The position numbers and the translations under genes are program-made. Positions 11,413-22,540 of a stretch of DNA of 64,000 nucleotides are shown piece after piece. A model generated the notes under the pieces. The model did no database searches. It was not told the origin of the DNA and saw only the letters and a list, made by a program, of their open reading frames with translations. The first letter of the stretch is position 1. Every line of letters begins with the position of its first letter. The stretch is from Nissolia schottii (taxonomy: Eukaryota > Streptophyta > Magnoliopsida > Fabales > Fabaceae), in the NCBI GenBank assembly GCA_003254905.1, contig QANU01076562.1, forward strand, positions 341,800-405,799, given 5' to 3'.

Positions 11413-11682
11413 ATGAGGATCACCAGCTGCAGAGTGTTGGCTGCAATCTTGGCCTTCTTGGTTCTCATTCACTTTCTTTTGTTCTCTTATCACCGCCATG
11501 AGCACAGCTTTTCAAGGGAGAAAAAGAGTCTTTCTAGGAAGTTGCTATCTTCTTCATCTTTGGCTTCTCTTTCAACAAGCATAGGGAAACTAAGTGGAAG
11601 CCAGAAGCAGCACAAGAAAGCTGTGGACCCGAGTTTGAGGATTGCGCCACCGAGCGTCCCAAATCCTACTCAGAACAAGTAG
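11413..11682 (+). CDS. Small secreted-peptide precursor, CLE/IDA-like C terminus
   Basis: An 89-residue single-exon frame with the layout of a plant signalling-peptide precursor: a hydrophobic N-terminal signal or anchor segment (about 8-26, VLAAILAFLVLIHFLLFSY), a basic Ser/Lys-rich variable region (about 28-72), and a short C-terminal motif RIAPPSVPNPTQNK right before the stop. The last residues align with the CLE pattern V-P-S-G-P-N-P-x-H-N (Gly replaced by Val, His by Gln), and also with the IDA core P-P-S-x-P-x-x-x-H-N. Neither match is canonical. The motif-plus-stop DNA forms a perfect hairpin (11656-11692). Role is inferred: an extracellular peptide ligand for an LRR receptor kinase. 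It could instead be an unrelated small membrane protein. The ATG chosen gives the signal segment; an overlapping frame from 11307 ends at 11501 and lacks the motif. Confidence 0.6.
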   Translation: MRITSCRVLAAILAFLVLIHFLLFSYHRHEHSFSREKKSLSRKLLSSSSLASLSTSIGKLSGSQKQHKKAVDPSLRIAPPSVPNPTQNK

Positions 11683-11692
11683 GATTTGGGAC
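11656..11692. repeat. Perfect 15-bp stem hairpin over the peptide gene's stop codon
   Basis: GTCCCAAATCCTACT (11656-11670), loop CAGAACA, then AGTAGGATTTGGGAC (11678-11692). The left arm encodes Val-Pro-Asn-Pro-Thr of the conserved motif. The right arm contains the stop codon and the start of the 3' UTR. Confidence 0.9.
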
Positions 11693-12579
11693 AAATTCTT
11701 GTTAGAGATCTCTGCAAGGAAGAACTCTTTTTGTGATTTGATTTTGTTGTAACTTTTTTTATGTGCCAGATTACTGGCTCTTTTCTTGGTAATTGTTTTT
11801 GTAAGGTTTTACTGATAGTGTTGATGGATTTAGAGAGAGAGCAGGAGGAAATGTACATAAGAACTAGATTTAATTTTAAAAAAAAAAAAGAGTATATTCT
11901 AAGGTAAGGATATATTTCTTTGCAGAAGGCAGTAATTTGATCTGAGGCCTAGATTTCAATTTTTATTTTGGTATCAGATGAACTATTTTGTTAAACACAA
12001 ATTTTACAATACAAGATTTACCATATATGATTCACGAGTTATATTTAAAATTATATGCTTTTGTCTCTAATAATACAATCTCTTCTTCAAATATACGAGG
12101 TGATCCAAATTGGTATATCATTGAAAAGAGTTTGAGATTGTGAGTGATCTATGTCCTTGGCAAGCAAGTTTTCTTGGTACGTAAGTCTCTAACAACTTGG
12201 CGGTTAAGGATTGAGTGACTATAGATAAGACCAACTCCAAGGGTGAAGAGCACAAAGATAGTATTGCAGTGTACAATGATTATTAGTAAGTAAGAAAGTG
12301 GCAATTTCTATTTATGAGAGATGAGGGTCTAAAGGGATCTCTAGGTTGAGTTGGAGACGAAAGTCTAAACATTCTTGTACCGTTAAATTATAGTGCCTCC
12401 TACAATGAAATAGGTTGCTCTTTCATTGTTTGTGCATGATGTGCACCCGTATTCTTTTACATTGCGTGTTTTTTCTCAACATAGGTATCCCCATAAGTGA
12501 ACAAAAATTGCTCTGAAATTTTATCCTCCTATTAGATTACAAATACATTAATGGATAAATTACTCCTCTAGTAAAATTT

Positions 12580-12660
12580 TCATCTTAGGAATTGAATCGA
12601 AGTCTTTGTCCAGCGGCAAAAAGTAATTACCGCTTGTGTCATCTCATGCCAGTTAAAGAA
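12580..12660 (-). mobile_element. SINE-like segment with pol III boxes
   Basis: On the minus strand an A-box-like ACACAAGCGGTAATTAC is followed by a B-box-like GACTTCGATTCAATTCC, about 20-35 bases apart, as in tRNA-derived SINEs. Ends and tail are not clear. Confidence 0.35.
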
Positions 12661-15600
12661 CAAAAATTATTGCAATTCTTGGCTTGCACGCTTTGGCAAG
12701 TGAAGATTCATGGTACTCAATGATGCTATGGTCAAAATGGTTCATGATTAACAGGTGGAAAGTATGCAACACACGTTTGGTTTGGTGGCTAGCGTGTTGT
12801 TGTTGTTGTTGGGACACCTTTTAGGTATAATGTTAGCTTTACAGCCAAAAAGATTGGAACCACTTGGCCGGTTACGTGGGACATTGCTTGGATGGTTTCA
12901 CAAGTTAGGTGGGATGGGATGATATTAGGCTACGAAGGCAAAACTGCCATGATATTAGGCTATGGGCGTACTAAAAGTCGCGCATTTAAATAAATAGGAA
13001 ATCATTCTTTTTGTAAATTTGTTTACTAGGAAATCATGTGTTACACTTTGACTATTCTGCTTAAATTGATTGTTGTTTGGTTTATTGTTGTGGAGCAAAA
13101 GTAATTTTGAAGGCAAACCAAACTAGCACGGGGAATTGGCAATCATTATGGTGAACGGGACACAAAGATGGTTAGTATAGTTAGTAAAGAAATGACTTAT
13201 ATTTTAAAAAGACATGAATTCAATTTTTTGTGTTATTGTGAAAAAGATTTGTATCTCAAAAAACTTAGGAATATGTCTAGTTGGCAAGCTCACATAAGAT
13301 CTTTATCCTCATAAGACCGTCTAGTTGGCAAGCCCACACACACGCAATGGGCTTGCGCATGTGTGTTATAGGCAAACCCTAAGTCCACTTTCCTAAACCA
13401 ATATCATAAGTATTTAATAATAAACAAAGTTTACTTGTAAAATTTTTATGAAACTAATTTTAAATAATATTGGACTTTGACATTTACTATCACAGATAGT
13501 CTAAGATTAAAACACACTCAATGACCTAATATATCAAACCCTTGTTACTGAAGTAAAACTAATAGTACAAAGTTTGTTGGGCTTTAAGTAAAATAATTGA
13601 TTTAAAAAAAAGATGAAGTGATGATTTTTCATTTTAGTACGTGTAAGCTGAATGAAGAAAGGTGGACATGACCCATCAAGCCAAAGTAAGACTGAAAACA
13701 TAGGCAACAAAGCCGGGAAGAGAAGTGCCTAAAGCTGTTTTGTTCTGAGCCATTTAAATTTCAGAGCCCATACCATTTCCTATTTTTTTCAACAACATTT
13801 TATCTTTAGGCCTGACATATCCAGCATGTGTTGACTATCAGTTGGGCTATCCTGTGGCCTAAAAGGGTCCAACAAGTGATTGCACTTTCAAGTTTCAATT
13901 GTGGAATAATTTCTCATGACCAAAAACACAAGTGTGGAATTGCTATCTTAGAATAAGGAGTTTTAATTAGTACTCAAGAATATTCTAATGAATTTAATTT
14001 TTATACCTATCAAAATAAAGATGCTTTACGCTATTATTTAATTATTTGATGTCATATTATAAAAAATAATTAACTCTCATACTCATTATTTCAAAAAAAA
14101 AATTATCTTTGTTAATGTGACAACACATAATTGTTAGATCTGTATACAATTTCTTTAACTAACTGTCAATACAAATTAAATTTCGGAATAAAATCCCAAG
14201 AAGTTCCACGAGCTCACTTTTATGTTTAAAGGCTGTTTCTAGCAGGTAACAAGGAGACCAAAGGTACCAAGTTTGGCTCTACTAAAGCTTCCATATCTCT
14301 CTCTGCCTCTAATAAAGCAGCTAAAGAAGATTTGGAATAAAGGGAACCATAGTACTATAGAAGAATAAATAAAAGGCCACAATATTGATGCCTTACCTAT
14401 ATATCTTCTTTTACTGTCCTAATAACCCTGTTATTTCCAAAGGATTCTTGACTGGTCTTAATTGCTGTACCTCTAGTTCAACTCAATGCAGATAACAATA
14501 AAAATCTACGAAAAATAATTTAGAAGAAATAGATATTTATTAAAATCTAGAACATAAAAATACACGTCACTGCAAAAGATTGGAGATTCCTTATCAACAT
14601 TAGTGTAACATATATAGTCCAATCATGCACGCCTCAGATGTGAGACTTGAGAGCATATTTTCGTTACATAAAGTCTTATTTAATTGTAATTTGTGATGTC
14701 CTAAGACAGCGGGGGCATAACATGGCTCAACCAGACAGATATTTGTATTCTTGTTGGTTCATTTTCACAATAATTAATTATTTTATTTAATCATCTCTGC
14801 TATACATATATACATATATATATATATACACACACACACAGGGTTCTTCAAGATCCAACATCAATCAGACAAGAAGTCCAATTTGATCAGTGATAATCCT
14901 AGACTCCTAGTCCACTATCCTCAAATTAATAATTTATTCTTGCCAATTAAATAAATCTTCCTTTCTGATTTTCAGGAATCCACTACCATTTAATTCACGA
15001 GGATTAGAAAGAAAAAAAATCAACTAATTATTGAGATACTCAAACTATTACAAGCAGGAAATGCAGCTGGCATATATGTGACTCATGAACAAGGTGTCAA
15101 ATAAAGTATCCAAATAATGCAAGTAATTTTGCTATGCCACATAAGCAGGAAATGTCATAGGGTAACCAAAACTAATTGATATCCAAATTCAGATAAAGAT
15201 CACAACTTTTATTTGTTCAAGTGCATCATCATATGACATCAATGACTTGTGCTCTTGTCATGGATATGTGCTTTTTCCTGTAAGGCTATAAGGTTTCACT
15301 TTTCCTCCTTTTTTTTCTCAAATGTATCTTGTTCAAGTGAGACACAAACAAATTCAAAGGATTAGCAAACCCCTGCAGAAATAGTTGACAAGCTTATATA
15401 TATATATATATATTGAATTATTAGTATTACTTTACTTGTAAACATGATTCGGGGTTGAAAAGTACAGATGTTGGATCTATCAATATGTGTTACCTGTTTC
15501 AAAGCTATGTCTAGCTGTCTTGTAGTGAGTGTGAATGCGTGCATCTTGATCTATGTACTTAATTTACCTACCTAATGGGGACCATCATTTTTAATTATAT

Positions 15601-16139
15601 ATTATTACTATATATCCAAATCAGTGTTATGATTTAAGATTCTATGTCATGAACCCCAAGAACTAGTCTTTTCCATTTAGTGTGTGATGCGTATATCTCC
15701 TCTCCCTAGTGTGGTACAGAAAGCATATTTTGTACCTTTCTAATAATTACGCCCTTTTCTCACTGAATTTTCATCAAATGTCATCGAAATGCAAATTCAA
15801 TTAGGAAAAAAAAAATCTAAGATTGAAAGAAAGAAAAAGGGGTTGGAGCAGGTGAGATAATTATAGACTGAGTCCACTCTCTGATTGAACTAGCACATAT
15901 AGAGACAAAAATGGTTAGAATGAACAAAGGGAGAGTACTCTCAGCAAAAATTATTCATGATCAAGTTGATCATGTGCTCTATAAGTGACATGTGCCTAAG
16001 ATATATTTTATTCAACCAGCAAGAGATACGGTAGGAAGTAGGAAGCTTCAAGAGTTTAAAATATATGCTGCTCCTAAAATAAAATTAAACAATATACGGT
16101 ATGAAAAATATATGTACCGAACTTGTAAAGTTGAAACTG

Positions 16140-16182
16140 CAGGGGCAGAGAGGGCAGGGGGCAGGGGCAGGGGCAGGGGCAG
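16140..16182 (+). repeat. G-rich (GGGGCA)n run, potential G-quadruplex
   Basis: Successive GGGG or GGGGG tracts separated by CA occur at least five times within about 43 bases, which meets the usual four-G-tract quadruplex pattern on the plus strand. Confidence 0.75.
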
Positions 16183-17242
16183 ATAACAAAACAAATATGT
16201 TAAGATATGGATATTAGAAACATGATATTTCTTTCTCGTTCTTTTTGGTTGCAACCTATAGATTCACTTACAAACAAGAGAGTAACACCAAAAAATAAGT
16301 TTAACAAAGGATAAAATGTGTTGTCCACTAGTAATTTGGAGTTATGTTTAAATGTCCGGAAGACAAGGAGCCGTGTAAATTTATATGGCTCCTTATATTT
16401 AGGAAAAATATTACTCATCTTATGAGGTCATTATAGAAATAAAATGAACGAGAAAGACACAACGGTACCTACTGTGTCCGTTATTCTTTTTCTTTCCACA
16501 CTTGTCACTGTTGTGTTCTTTCTTTCTTTTAATATATGTCCCGGATGAGTTTATAAGTGAGTAGAAATAATCTCTCCTTAAATTAATATGGTTTTAATAA
16601 ATTGTCAAGTTTAAACAATAAATTATATATTAGTTTTATGTGACTAGTTATATATTATTTGTATACACTTTAAGATAATTATAAGTAGGATATTTGTTAA
16701 GGGATTTTAATAGATACACGATTGAATGCATTGTATTAAAACTAGCTCATATACTATATTTTATACATTTATTGATATGCAAATTAAGGACTGCTAAGTA
16801 TTGCACCAAGAAAAAAGAATTGCCAAATAGATCATGTAGCTTTTTTGTACGATTGAGAATAATGGTGGAGGAGAGATATGCTTACTTTGAAACAGCACAG
16901 TTCCATCAAAATAGACCCTCAAGTTATAAAGTTAAAACCACCATGATTATGCCAACACAGAAGAAGAATTGCACAAATTCCCATCCCCTCCCATCATGTA
17001 CAATCCTTCAAACCCCACCTTCAACTTTTGAAAAGTTGCACGAAAAAAGAAAAAAAGCAAATAAAATCCCTCAATATACCCCTGATGGACAATTAAGCTT
17101 TTCCCCACACTAATTCACAAACTGAATTCAAATGTGAGGAAAATTCATGTGAGTAGTGAAACTACTGGCGAAAAAGAAATACCTACAAAAGAGAATTGGG
17201 TTATTTGAACTCATTTTGTATTTGGTTGTGTAGTGATGCACA

Positions 17243-17318
17243 ATTCATTTATCATTAAATGAGATTTTAATGAGATGATTCACACTTAATTGAATCTCAT
17301 CTAATGATAGATAAAATG
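17243..17318. mobile_element. Small hairpin MITE, copy 2
   Basis: Imperfect palindrome with CATTTATCATTAAATGAGATTTT on one side and GAATCTCATCTAATGATAGATAAA on the other, the same core as the copy at 10872-10966. Confidence 0.55.
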
Positions 17319-17401
17319 TTAGTCAAACAAGGTCCAAAAAAAATGAATACACATAACATTTCTCAAGGTAAAAAAACATTGAGCTCTTAATTATCAATAT
17401 T

Positions 17402-18067
17402 TCACATGCTTCTGGCCAACATTTCTTGAAACCTCCTATCAGACTCTTGCTTTTCCAACTTGAACTTCTCATGGCAATTTGCAATGAACATCTCCGCCAG
17501 CACATCAATCTCATTCATCTCTTTCTCATCATCATTTGCACCCTTATTTTCTTCTAGAACCTTCTTCTCCTCAAGCCACCTTAAATACCCTGCAAGCTGA
17601 GACTCAGGGCAATTATCCTCACCCTCAATATTATTAGTCACATTACTCTGAGCCATTGATTCTTCATTGCACAATTGAGCAGCAATAGTAGTAGGATAAT
17701 GCAACCCTTCATAAACCCTTTGTGGAACAGGCAAAACATGTGAGGATTTTGAGGAGCACCAATTGTAGTGAAGCCTAAAGGAACCTAGGATGATCTTGTT
17801 GCGCTTTTTATGTGAAGAAGAGGTGTAGGGGAAGTGAAGAATGGTTGAATTTTCTCTAAGAATCTCAACTATGACTTGCTTGACTTTGGAGAGTGCACGA
17901 ATGATTCGGCACATGTGGGATACTATGAGGGTGTGGATGATTCTCTTTAGCTTCATGGAGCTTATGGAAGAAGAATTAGATGGTGGTGATGGTGATGATG
18001 ATGATGATGATTTTATTGAGAACACTTGAAGAGGGTGCATGGTTTTCAGATTTGATGGGGTGAACAT
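17402..18067 (-). CDS. DUF761 family protein (cotton-fibre-protein type)
   Basis: Intact single-exon gene of 221 residues. The C-terminal 36 residues match the DUF761 signature: acidic lead-in, then EIDVLAEMFIANCHEKFKLE, then QESDRRFQEMLARS up to the stop. The N terminus has a Ser/Pro-rich segment (about 18-38) and a hydrophobic/basic stretch, KLKRIIHTLIVSHMCRIIRA. The middle is basic, then acidic (GEDNCPESQ, ENKGANDDEKEMNE). Family members are plant-specific with no established biochemical activity; some are linked to growth and stress. A TTTAAATA sequence at 18217-18228 on the minus strand, about 150 bases before the ATG, is a plausible TATA box. No introns, frameshifts or unusual features. 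Confidence 0.88.
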   Translation of the reverse strand: MFTPSNLKTMHPLQVFSIKSSSSSSPSPPSNSSSISSMKLKRIIHTLIVSHMCRIIRALSKVKQVIVEILRENSTILHFPYTSSSHKKRNKIILGSFRLHYNWCSSKSSHVLPVPQRVYEGLHYPTTIAAQLCNEESMAQSNVTNNIEGEDNCPESQLAGYLRWLEEKKVLEENKGANDDEKEMNEIDVLAEMFIANCHEKFKLEKQESDRRFQEMLARSM

Positions 18068-18880
18068 TTATTTTTTGTGTGCCTAAGATAAGATAGATTA
18101 CTAACACTATTAATGTGAGTATGTGTGAGTGTAATTTGGTTCGAGTTCATATGAGGGGGTTAGTTTATATGGGATGGATAATAGTGTTGGATTACCAATT
18201 TGCCCTTTCCCTTTTGGTTTATTTAAAGGAGTGCCATTCACCTTTTTATGTGTTTGTGTGGAAAAAATGAGTCAAAGTGTATTGCCATTGTTCTTTTTTC
18301 TTTTGTGGATATGTTGTTGGGGATAAGACCCGCTTGTCCGGTTTGAAAATATTTGGATAGTTTCTTTCTTATTTATACTTGGTGAGCACTCAATTTGATT
18401 TGATGATATATACGTGTATGATTATAGTATATAGTATTATTAATCAATAAAAAAATAATACTATAGTATTGATTAATGAAAAATTAATAGTAGTATATAG
18501 TATTAAACTATTAACTATATTAAGCCGTTCGAGAACGGTGATTAAGGCTTAAGAGTCGCTAGCATTACGTAACAGAGGAACTGCCATTAAATGTTATATT
18601 AATTTCTCCGCAGTTTCGTCTACATATGATAATTCTTGAAGAACGCAGACAAGTTGTTTTTCTTATGTTGCTCAGAACTTTCTTCCTATTTATTTATTAA
18701 TCTTGTTTGTGTAAACAATTGCATCCTATATAAACTTATACGTATACTTAATTTGACAGCTTCTTTACGTAGACCTTATCTGCATTATATAATAAGGGGG
18801 AACATGTGTCATTGATTGACGTAAGAACGTATATCAGCAATACAACATAAATAATAGGTAATTAGCATAAATTACTCGAA
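18068..18880. other. DUF761 promoter side and intergenic sequence
   Basis: Holds the presumed minus-strand promoter of the DUF761 gene up to about 18300. Beyond that lies AT-rich sequence with a short imperfect palindrome of ATAGTATTA units near 18425-18510. Confidence 0.45.
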
Positions 18881-20220
18881 ATTTTTCTAAAATTGCACTT
18901 CATTTTAAAATAGGTATAAAATTGTACTTTACTCAATTTTTTTTATTATAAATGACCATCAATGATTTATCAATTTTTTGTTTTTATTTTCAATGTTTCT
19001 ATGAAAAAAATATTCTATCCAAATCATAATATCTTTGTTTTTATTCCTCTTTAATCTTTTTTTAAATTTTGGATTAGATTTTGCGGCGGAATGCCACAAA
19101 TCTTATATATAAACTATATATTTTTAAATAATAATTTTGTATTACATTTGTGGCGGAAACATTTCACCCCAAATAATAATATTTTTTTTTTGGAAATTCA
19201 TTTGCAGCGAAAAGTATTTTCCATTAAATGGAAATTTTTTCTTTATAATTTTCATATTACATTTGCTTATTCAACCGCAAATGTTTGGTTTTTAGGGTTT
19301 AACCTAGTGAGTTCTCTATAAGGCTAAATGTTGATGGTAGCTCTCATGAGAATCCTGACCCTACTGAATTTGGGTTTAGGGTTTAGGGTGGATTTTTGTC
19401 ATGATGATTCAAGGTTTTGACTTTTTGGCTTTTGTGGTGGAATTGGGCGCCCAAATAATCGTTTGGCTGAACTTATGGTTATCCGCTTTGGTCTATCTCT
19501 GGTTTGGGACCAAGGTTTTAGGAATGTTTGGTGTGAGAGTGACTCTTGGAAGCAATTAGATTGGTTATGTACGAGAGCATGGGAATCGATCTTTATGGTG
19601 TTGTGATCTCAAATATCCGTGATTTAAGGGGGGAGAGTTTGACAACTAAGGATTTCACGTGTCCTTCGAGAAACTAATATGTGCGTTGATTTCTTGGTTA
19701 GAGAGGGTTCTAATAAGTAGGAGTTTTGTGTTATTGTTGAGTATCTGCTTCGTGAACTTTAGGATTTGTTGCTAGCGAACTTTAGAAGTACTATCTTTGT
19801 TAGGATGTAGTCTCTTTTTTGTTACTAGTATGATGTATCAAAAATAAATCGACAGCAAACCATAAAAAATTATATATTTTATCTAAGATTACATTGTGGT
19901 AGAATATTTTTGCAACAAATTATATATGTATATATGGGATTTTTTATATAAAAAGATAGGATTGCATTTGCGACAAAATTTTTTGCTACAAATGATTTTT
20001 TTAAAATATTTTTTTAAATATTGTAAAAGTATTTTTGCAGTAATTTTTGTCACAAATTTGTGGTAGAATCGTGACTACCATAAATTTACAATGGATCCAT
20101 GTGGCTTCAAATTTTCTGCCCCAAATCAATGTCTATGGTTAATCTTGCCATACTAGGTGATTTTGCTATTTTTTTTTTCAAAGACGGCAAAGCAAATTGT
20201 TTTGCTTCCTTTAAAAAAAT
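18880..20220. mobile_element. Decayed CACTA-like element with L1 fragment inside
   Basis: Many short degenerate repeats of the form TTTGYGGCGGAA, TTTGCGACAAA, TTTGTGGTAGAAT and their complements are spread over 19078-20080. Such arrays are typical of CACTA subterminal regions. No clean CACTA termini were found. An L1 RNase H fossil (19320-19830) splits the block. Confidence 0.4.
19320..19830 (+). pseudogene. Decayed L1-type retrotransposon, RNase H end
   Basis: Readable in broken frames: RLNVDGSSHENPDPTEFGF near the start, then CADFLVREGSN and a C-terminal tail FRSTIFVRM. It has the same domain and similar wording as the fossil at 6545-7190. Stops and frame changes are numerous. Confidence 0.6.
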
Positions 20221-20223
20221 TGT

Positions 20224-20810
20224 TCAACCGTAGAGATCAATAACAGAATGAGCAACTACACTACAACAGATGGGGAGTGGGATTGGGACAGACTTGAAAG
20301 CCAGTTGCATAGTTCTATCATAAACTGTCTTAGAAGCATACTTCCCCGAAGATGGTATGATGATCCAGATAAGATGATTTGGAAACGAGAAAACACTGGA
20401 GAGTTCACCATCAAGAATGCCTACTTTGCCAACAATCATGCCTTCAATACAAGCACATTTTATTGGAAAGAGATATGGAATTGGCAGGCACCTCAACGGA
20501 ACAAAGTGCATATGTGGCAAATTGCCCATGACAAAACCATGACTGCCAAGTGAAGGAGCAAGTGGGTGTGGTGTAACCCAACTTATCACCGGTGCCCCAC
20601 CACCGTTGAAGACACCCTCCATGTCCTTCGTGATTGCCATGGTTCGGCAGTAGTTTGGAGGAAACTTGTCAACCCTCAAACTATTACACTATTCTTCTCT
20701 CTTAGGCTTGAATATTGGCTCTATCACACCCCAATTTTGAATGTGACTGCACATAGGGATACTGACCATATGGAAGCTCTAATGTGGCTTAGCTACTAGT
20801 CATGCATGAT
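20224..20810 (+). pseudogene. L1-type retrotransposon fragment, zf-RVT domain
   Basis: Starting near 20248 the frame reads GEWDWDRLES, then PDKMIWKRENTGEFTIKNAY, IWNWQAPQRNKVHMWQIAHD, a stop at 20551, and WVWCNPTYHRCPTTVEDTLHVLRDC. This is the zinc-binding region found after reverse transcriptase in plant LINEs (Cys/His residues C, C, H, C visible). The reverse transcriptase itself is missing upstream, so this is a 5'-truncated copy. It is interrupted after about 20810; the RNase H part resumes at about 22540. Confidence 0.8.
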
Positions 20811-22540
20811 AATGGTTTAATAACTGAATTATATATAATGAATAATAACTCTCTAGATTACGTAATATTTGATAAAAATAATAATGAAACTAATAATGTT
20901 GATGATAAAGTTTGGCACTGTAAAACCTTGCCCTAATTATCTAGAGCAAATCCTAACAAGAAAATATCACAAGTAGACCGCACTACAAAGCGAATGTCAC
21001 CACTGATGTTGGACCTCTCTGCTATTGAACAAGGGGAATGTTATCACTCTCCTCAACTGTATTTGAAAAACAATATGGCAAAGGAGTGAGTTTTCAACTC
21101 AGTGGTGGGCACCTTGGTACCACACACATAACACATACTGACATTTAATACAGATAAGATATGCAACTGAAAGATAAATGCAAAAATAGTTCACATATTA
21201 TAACTTTGTTGGGAATATTACTGATTAATAACCAAACTGATATAATTGTTATGTAATGCTACTTGCCTCCAATGGAGAGGCGCGAGGAAAGATGCCTCTT
21301 AATCCTCGATCAAGGGAGTGCGAGCTCAACCTTGCTTCGCCAGGATAAATCATTGCAGTTCGGGTGCGCTGGAACTCGTAAAGAATACTGAATCATTGTG
21401 GGTACGTTAAACCCATTTTATACTAAGAATATTGTGGGTACACTGAACCCATATTATGCTGAGAAAATTGTGGATATGCTAAAATTGTTGAACCCATATC
21501 ACACTGAAATTGTTGAATCATAAGCCCACTACCCTAGGGTTGCTACGCATAACTGATTATGATATCCTTAATTAGTACAGGTGAGCTATTATAGTCTATT
21601 TACTTGTAATTAATTACCAACGTTATAAGATTCTATGTCTACTAATTATGGAAAGCTTGTTATCCTATGGTCATACTATAGGACTTGGTACTTAAGCCTA
21701 ACCAAACAGCTCTAAGCATATAAATATATGTTTATTTCATCTCTACTTAGTCCTAACATGTGTTTTACTAAGCATATGTATAATTAAAGAATAATAACAA
21801 TAATCATGTTAGTACAACTGGCTCGATTGACGGACCGCTAATGCAGCACACCATCGACGCACCGGGACCTCCATTCACCTAGAAAGGCCTAAGACTGAGG
21901 AGCACTGACACTAGAAGCTCTGAGTAGCGTAGCATTGACACATGGAATGACAAAAAAGCACTACACTGTGAGAAACTGACAAAAATATTACTAAAGGGTG
22001 TCGCAGTAGCAATTTGGCATTACCATGATGAACTGGCATCGCCACAGCGGTCGTGGACCACCGCAGCACTACCACTACCAAAGTAGTGGCATTGGGGCCT
22101 ACTAATACTAACTACCTACCGTAGGTGACGACGTTGCGTCTCCACAAGAAAAATTGAGTAGAAAAGTTCATGCGCTTTAGGAGAAACCTTAGAAGCTCTG
22201 AAGGAATTAGCGAGTTGTAGTGTTTCCTGGGGGGTTCTATTTATAGGAGGATGAGCCTCCTCTCTAAGCAATAGTTGTGGCATTAGGGTTTTAGCACCCT
22301 ACGTGCCACTGCAGCGCATCGCAAGCTCTGTGTCACTGTAGCATTGTGGGAGCGTTGCAGCGCCCTTCCGAGAGAATGGGTATTCACAGGCTCAACTTCG
22401 ATTTGAAGGAAAGTATAGCCAGAGAGGACTTGGAGATGAAGTGGTCCATTATTTTCATGATTAGTTGCTACAATTTGTAGGTTTAGAGGAACAAGGAAGT
22501 CTCGAACAAAACTTCACAAGACCAATCATAGGCCACAAAT
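20811..22540. mobile_element. Insert within the L1 fragment, possible LTR-type sequence
   Basis: Separates the zf-RVT and RNase H parts of one L1 copy by about 1.7 kb. On the minus strand CCTATAAATAGAA (22236-22247) is a TATA-like box, with GC-rich sequence around it as in plant LTR promoters. I find no coding domain and no target duplication, so the class is a guess. Confidence 0.35.

Larger units (their letters stand above)
11700..17240. other. Long intergenic region without a recognised gene
   Basis: AT-rich. It holds short TA and TA/CA microsatellites (14815-14840, 15396-15413), a SINE-like piece (12580-12660) and a G-rich run (16140-16182). A 139-codon frame at 16694-17113 has no recognisable motif and atypical composition, so I do not call it a gene. 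Confidence 0.5.

Noticed and set aside
16694..17113. 139-codon plus-strand frame
   Set aside because: No motif, no homology recognised, low-complexity Lys/Pro-rich end and no promoter or splice context.
19374..19390. Telomere-like GGGTTTAGGG strings (also near 37595, 38175 and 27645)
   Set aside because: Only two or three imperfect units each, inside transposon debris; not an interstitial telomere array.
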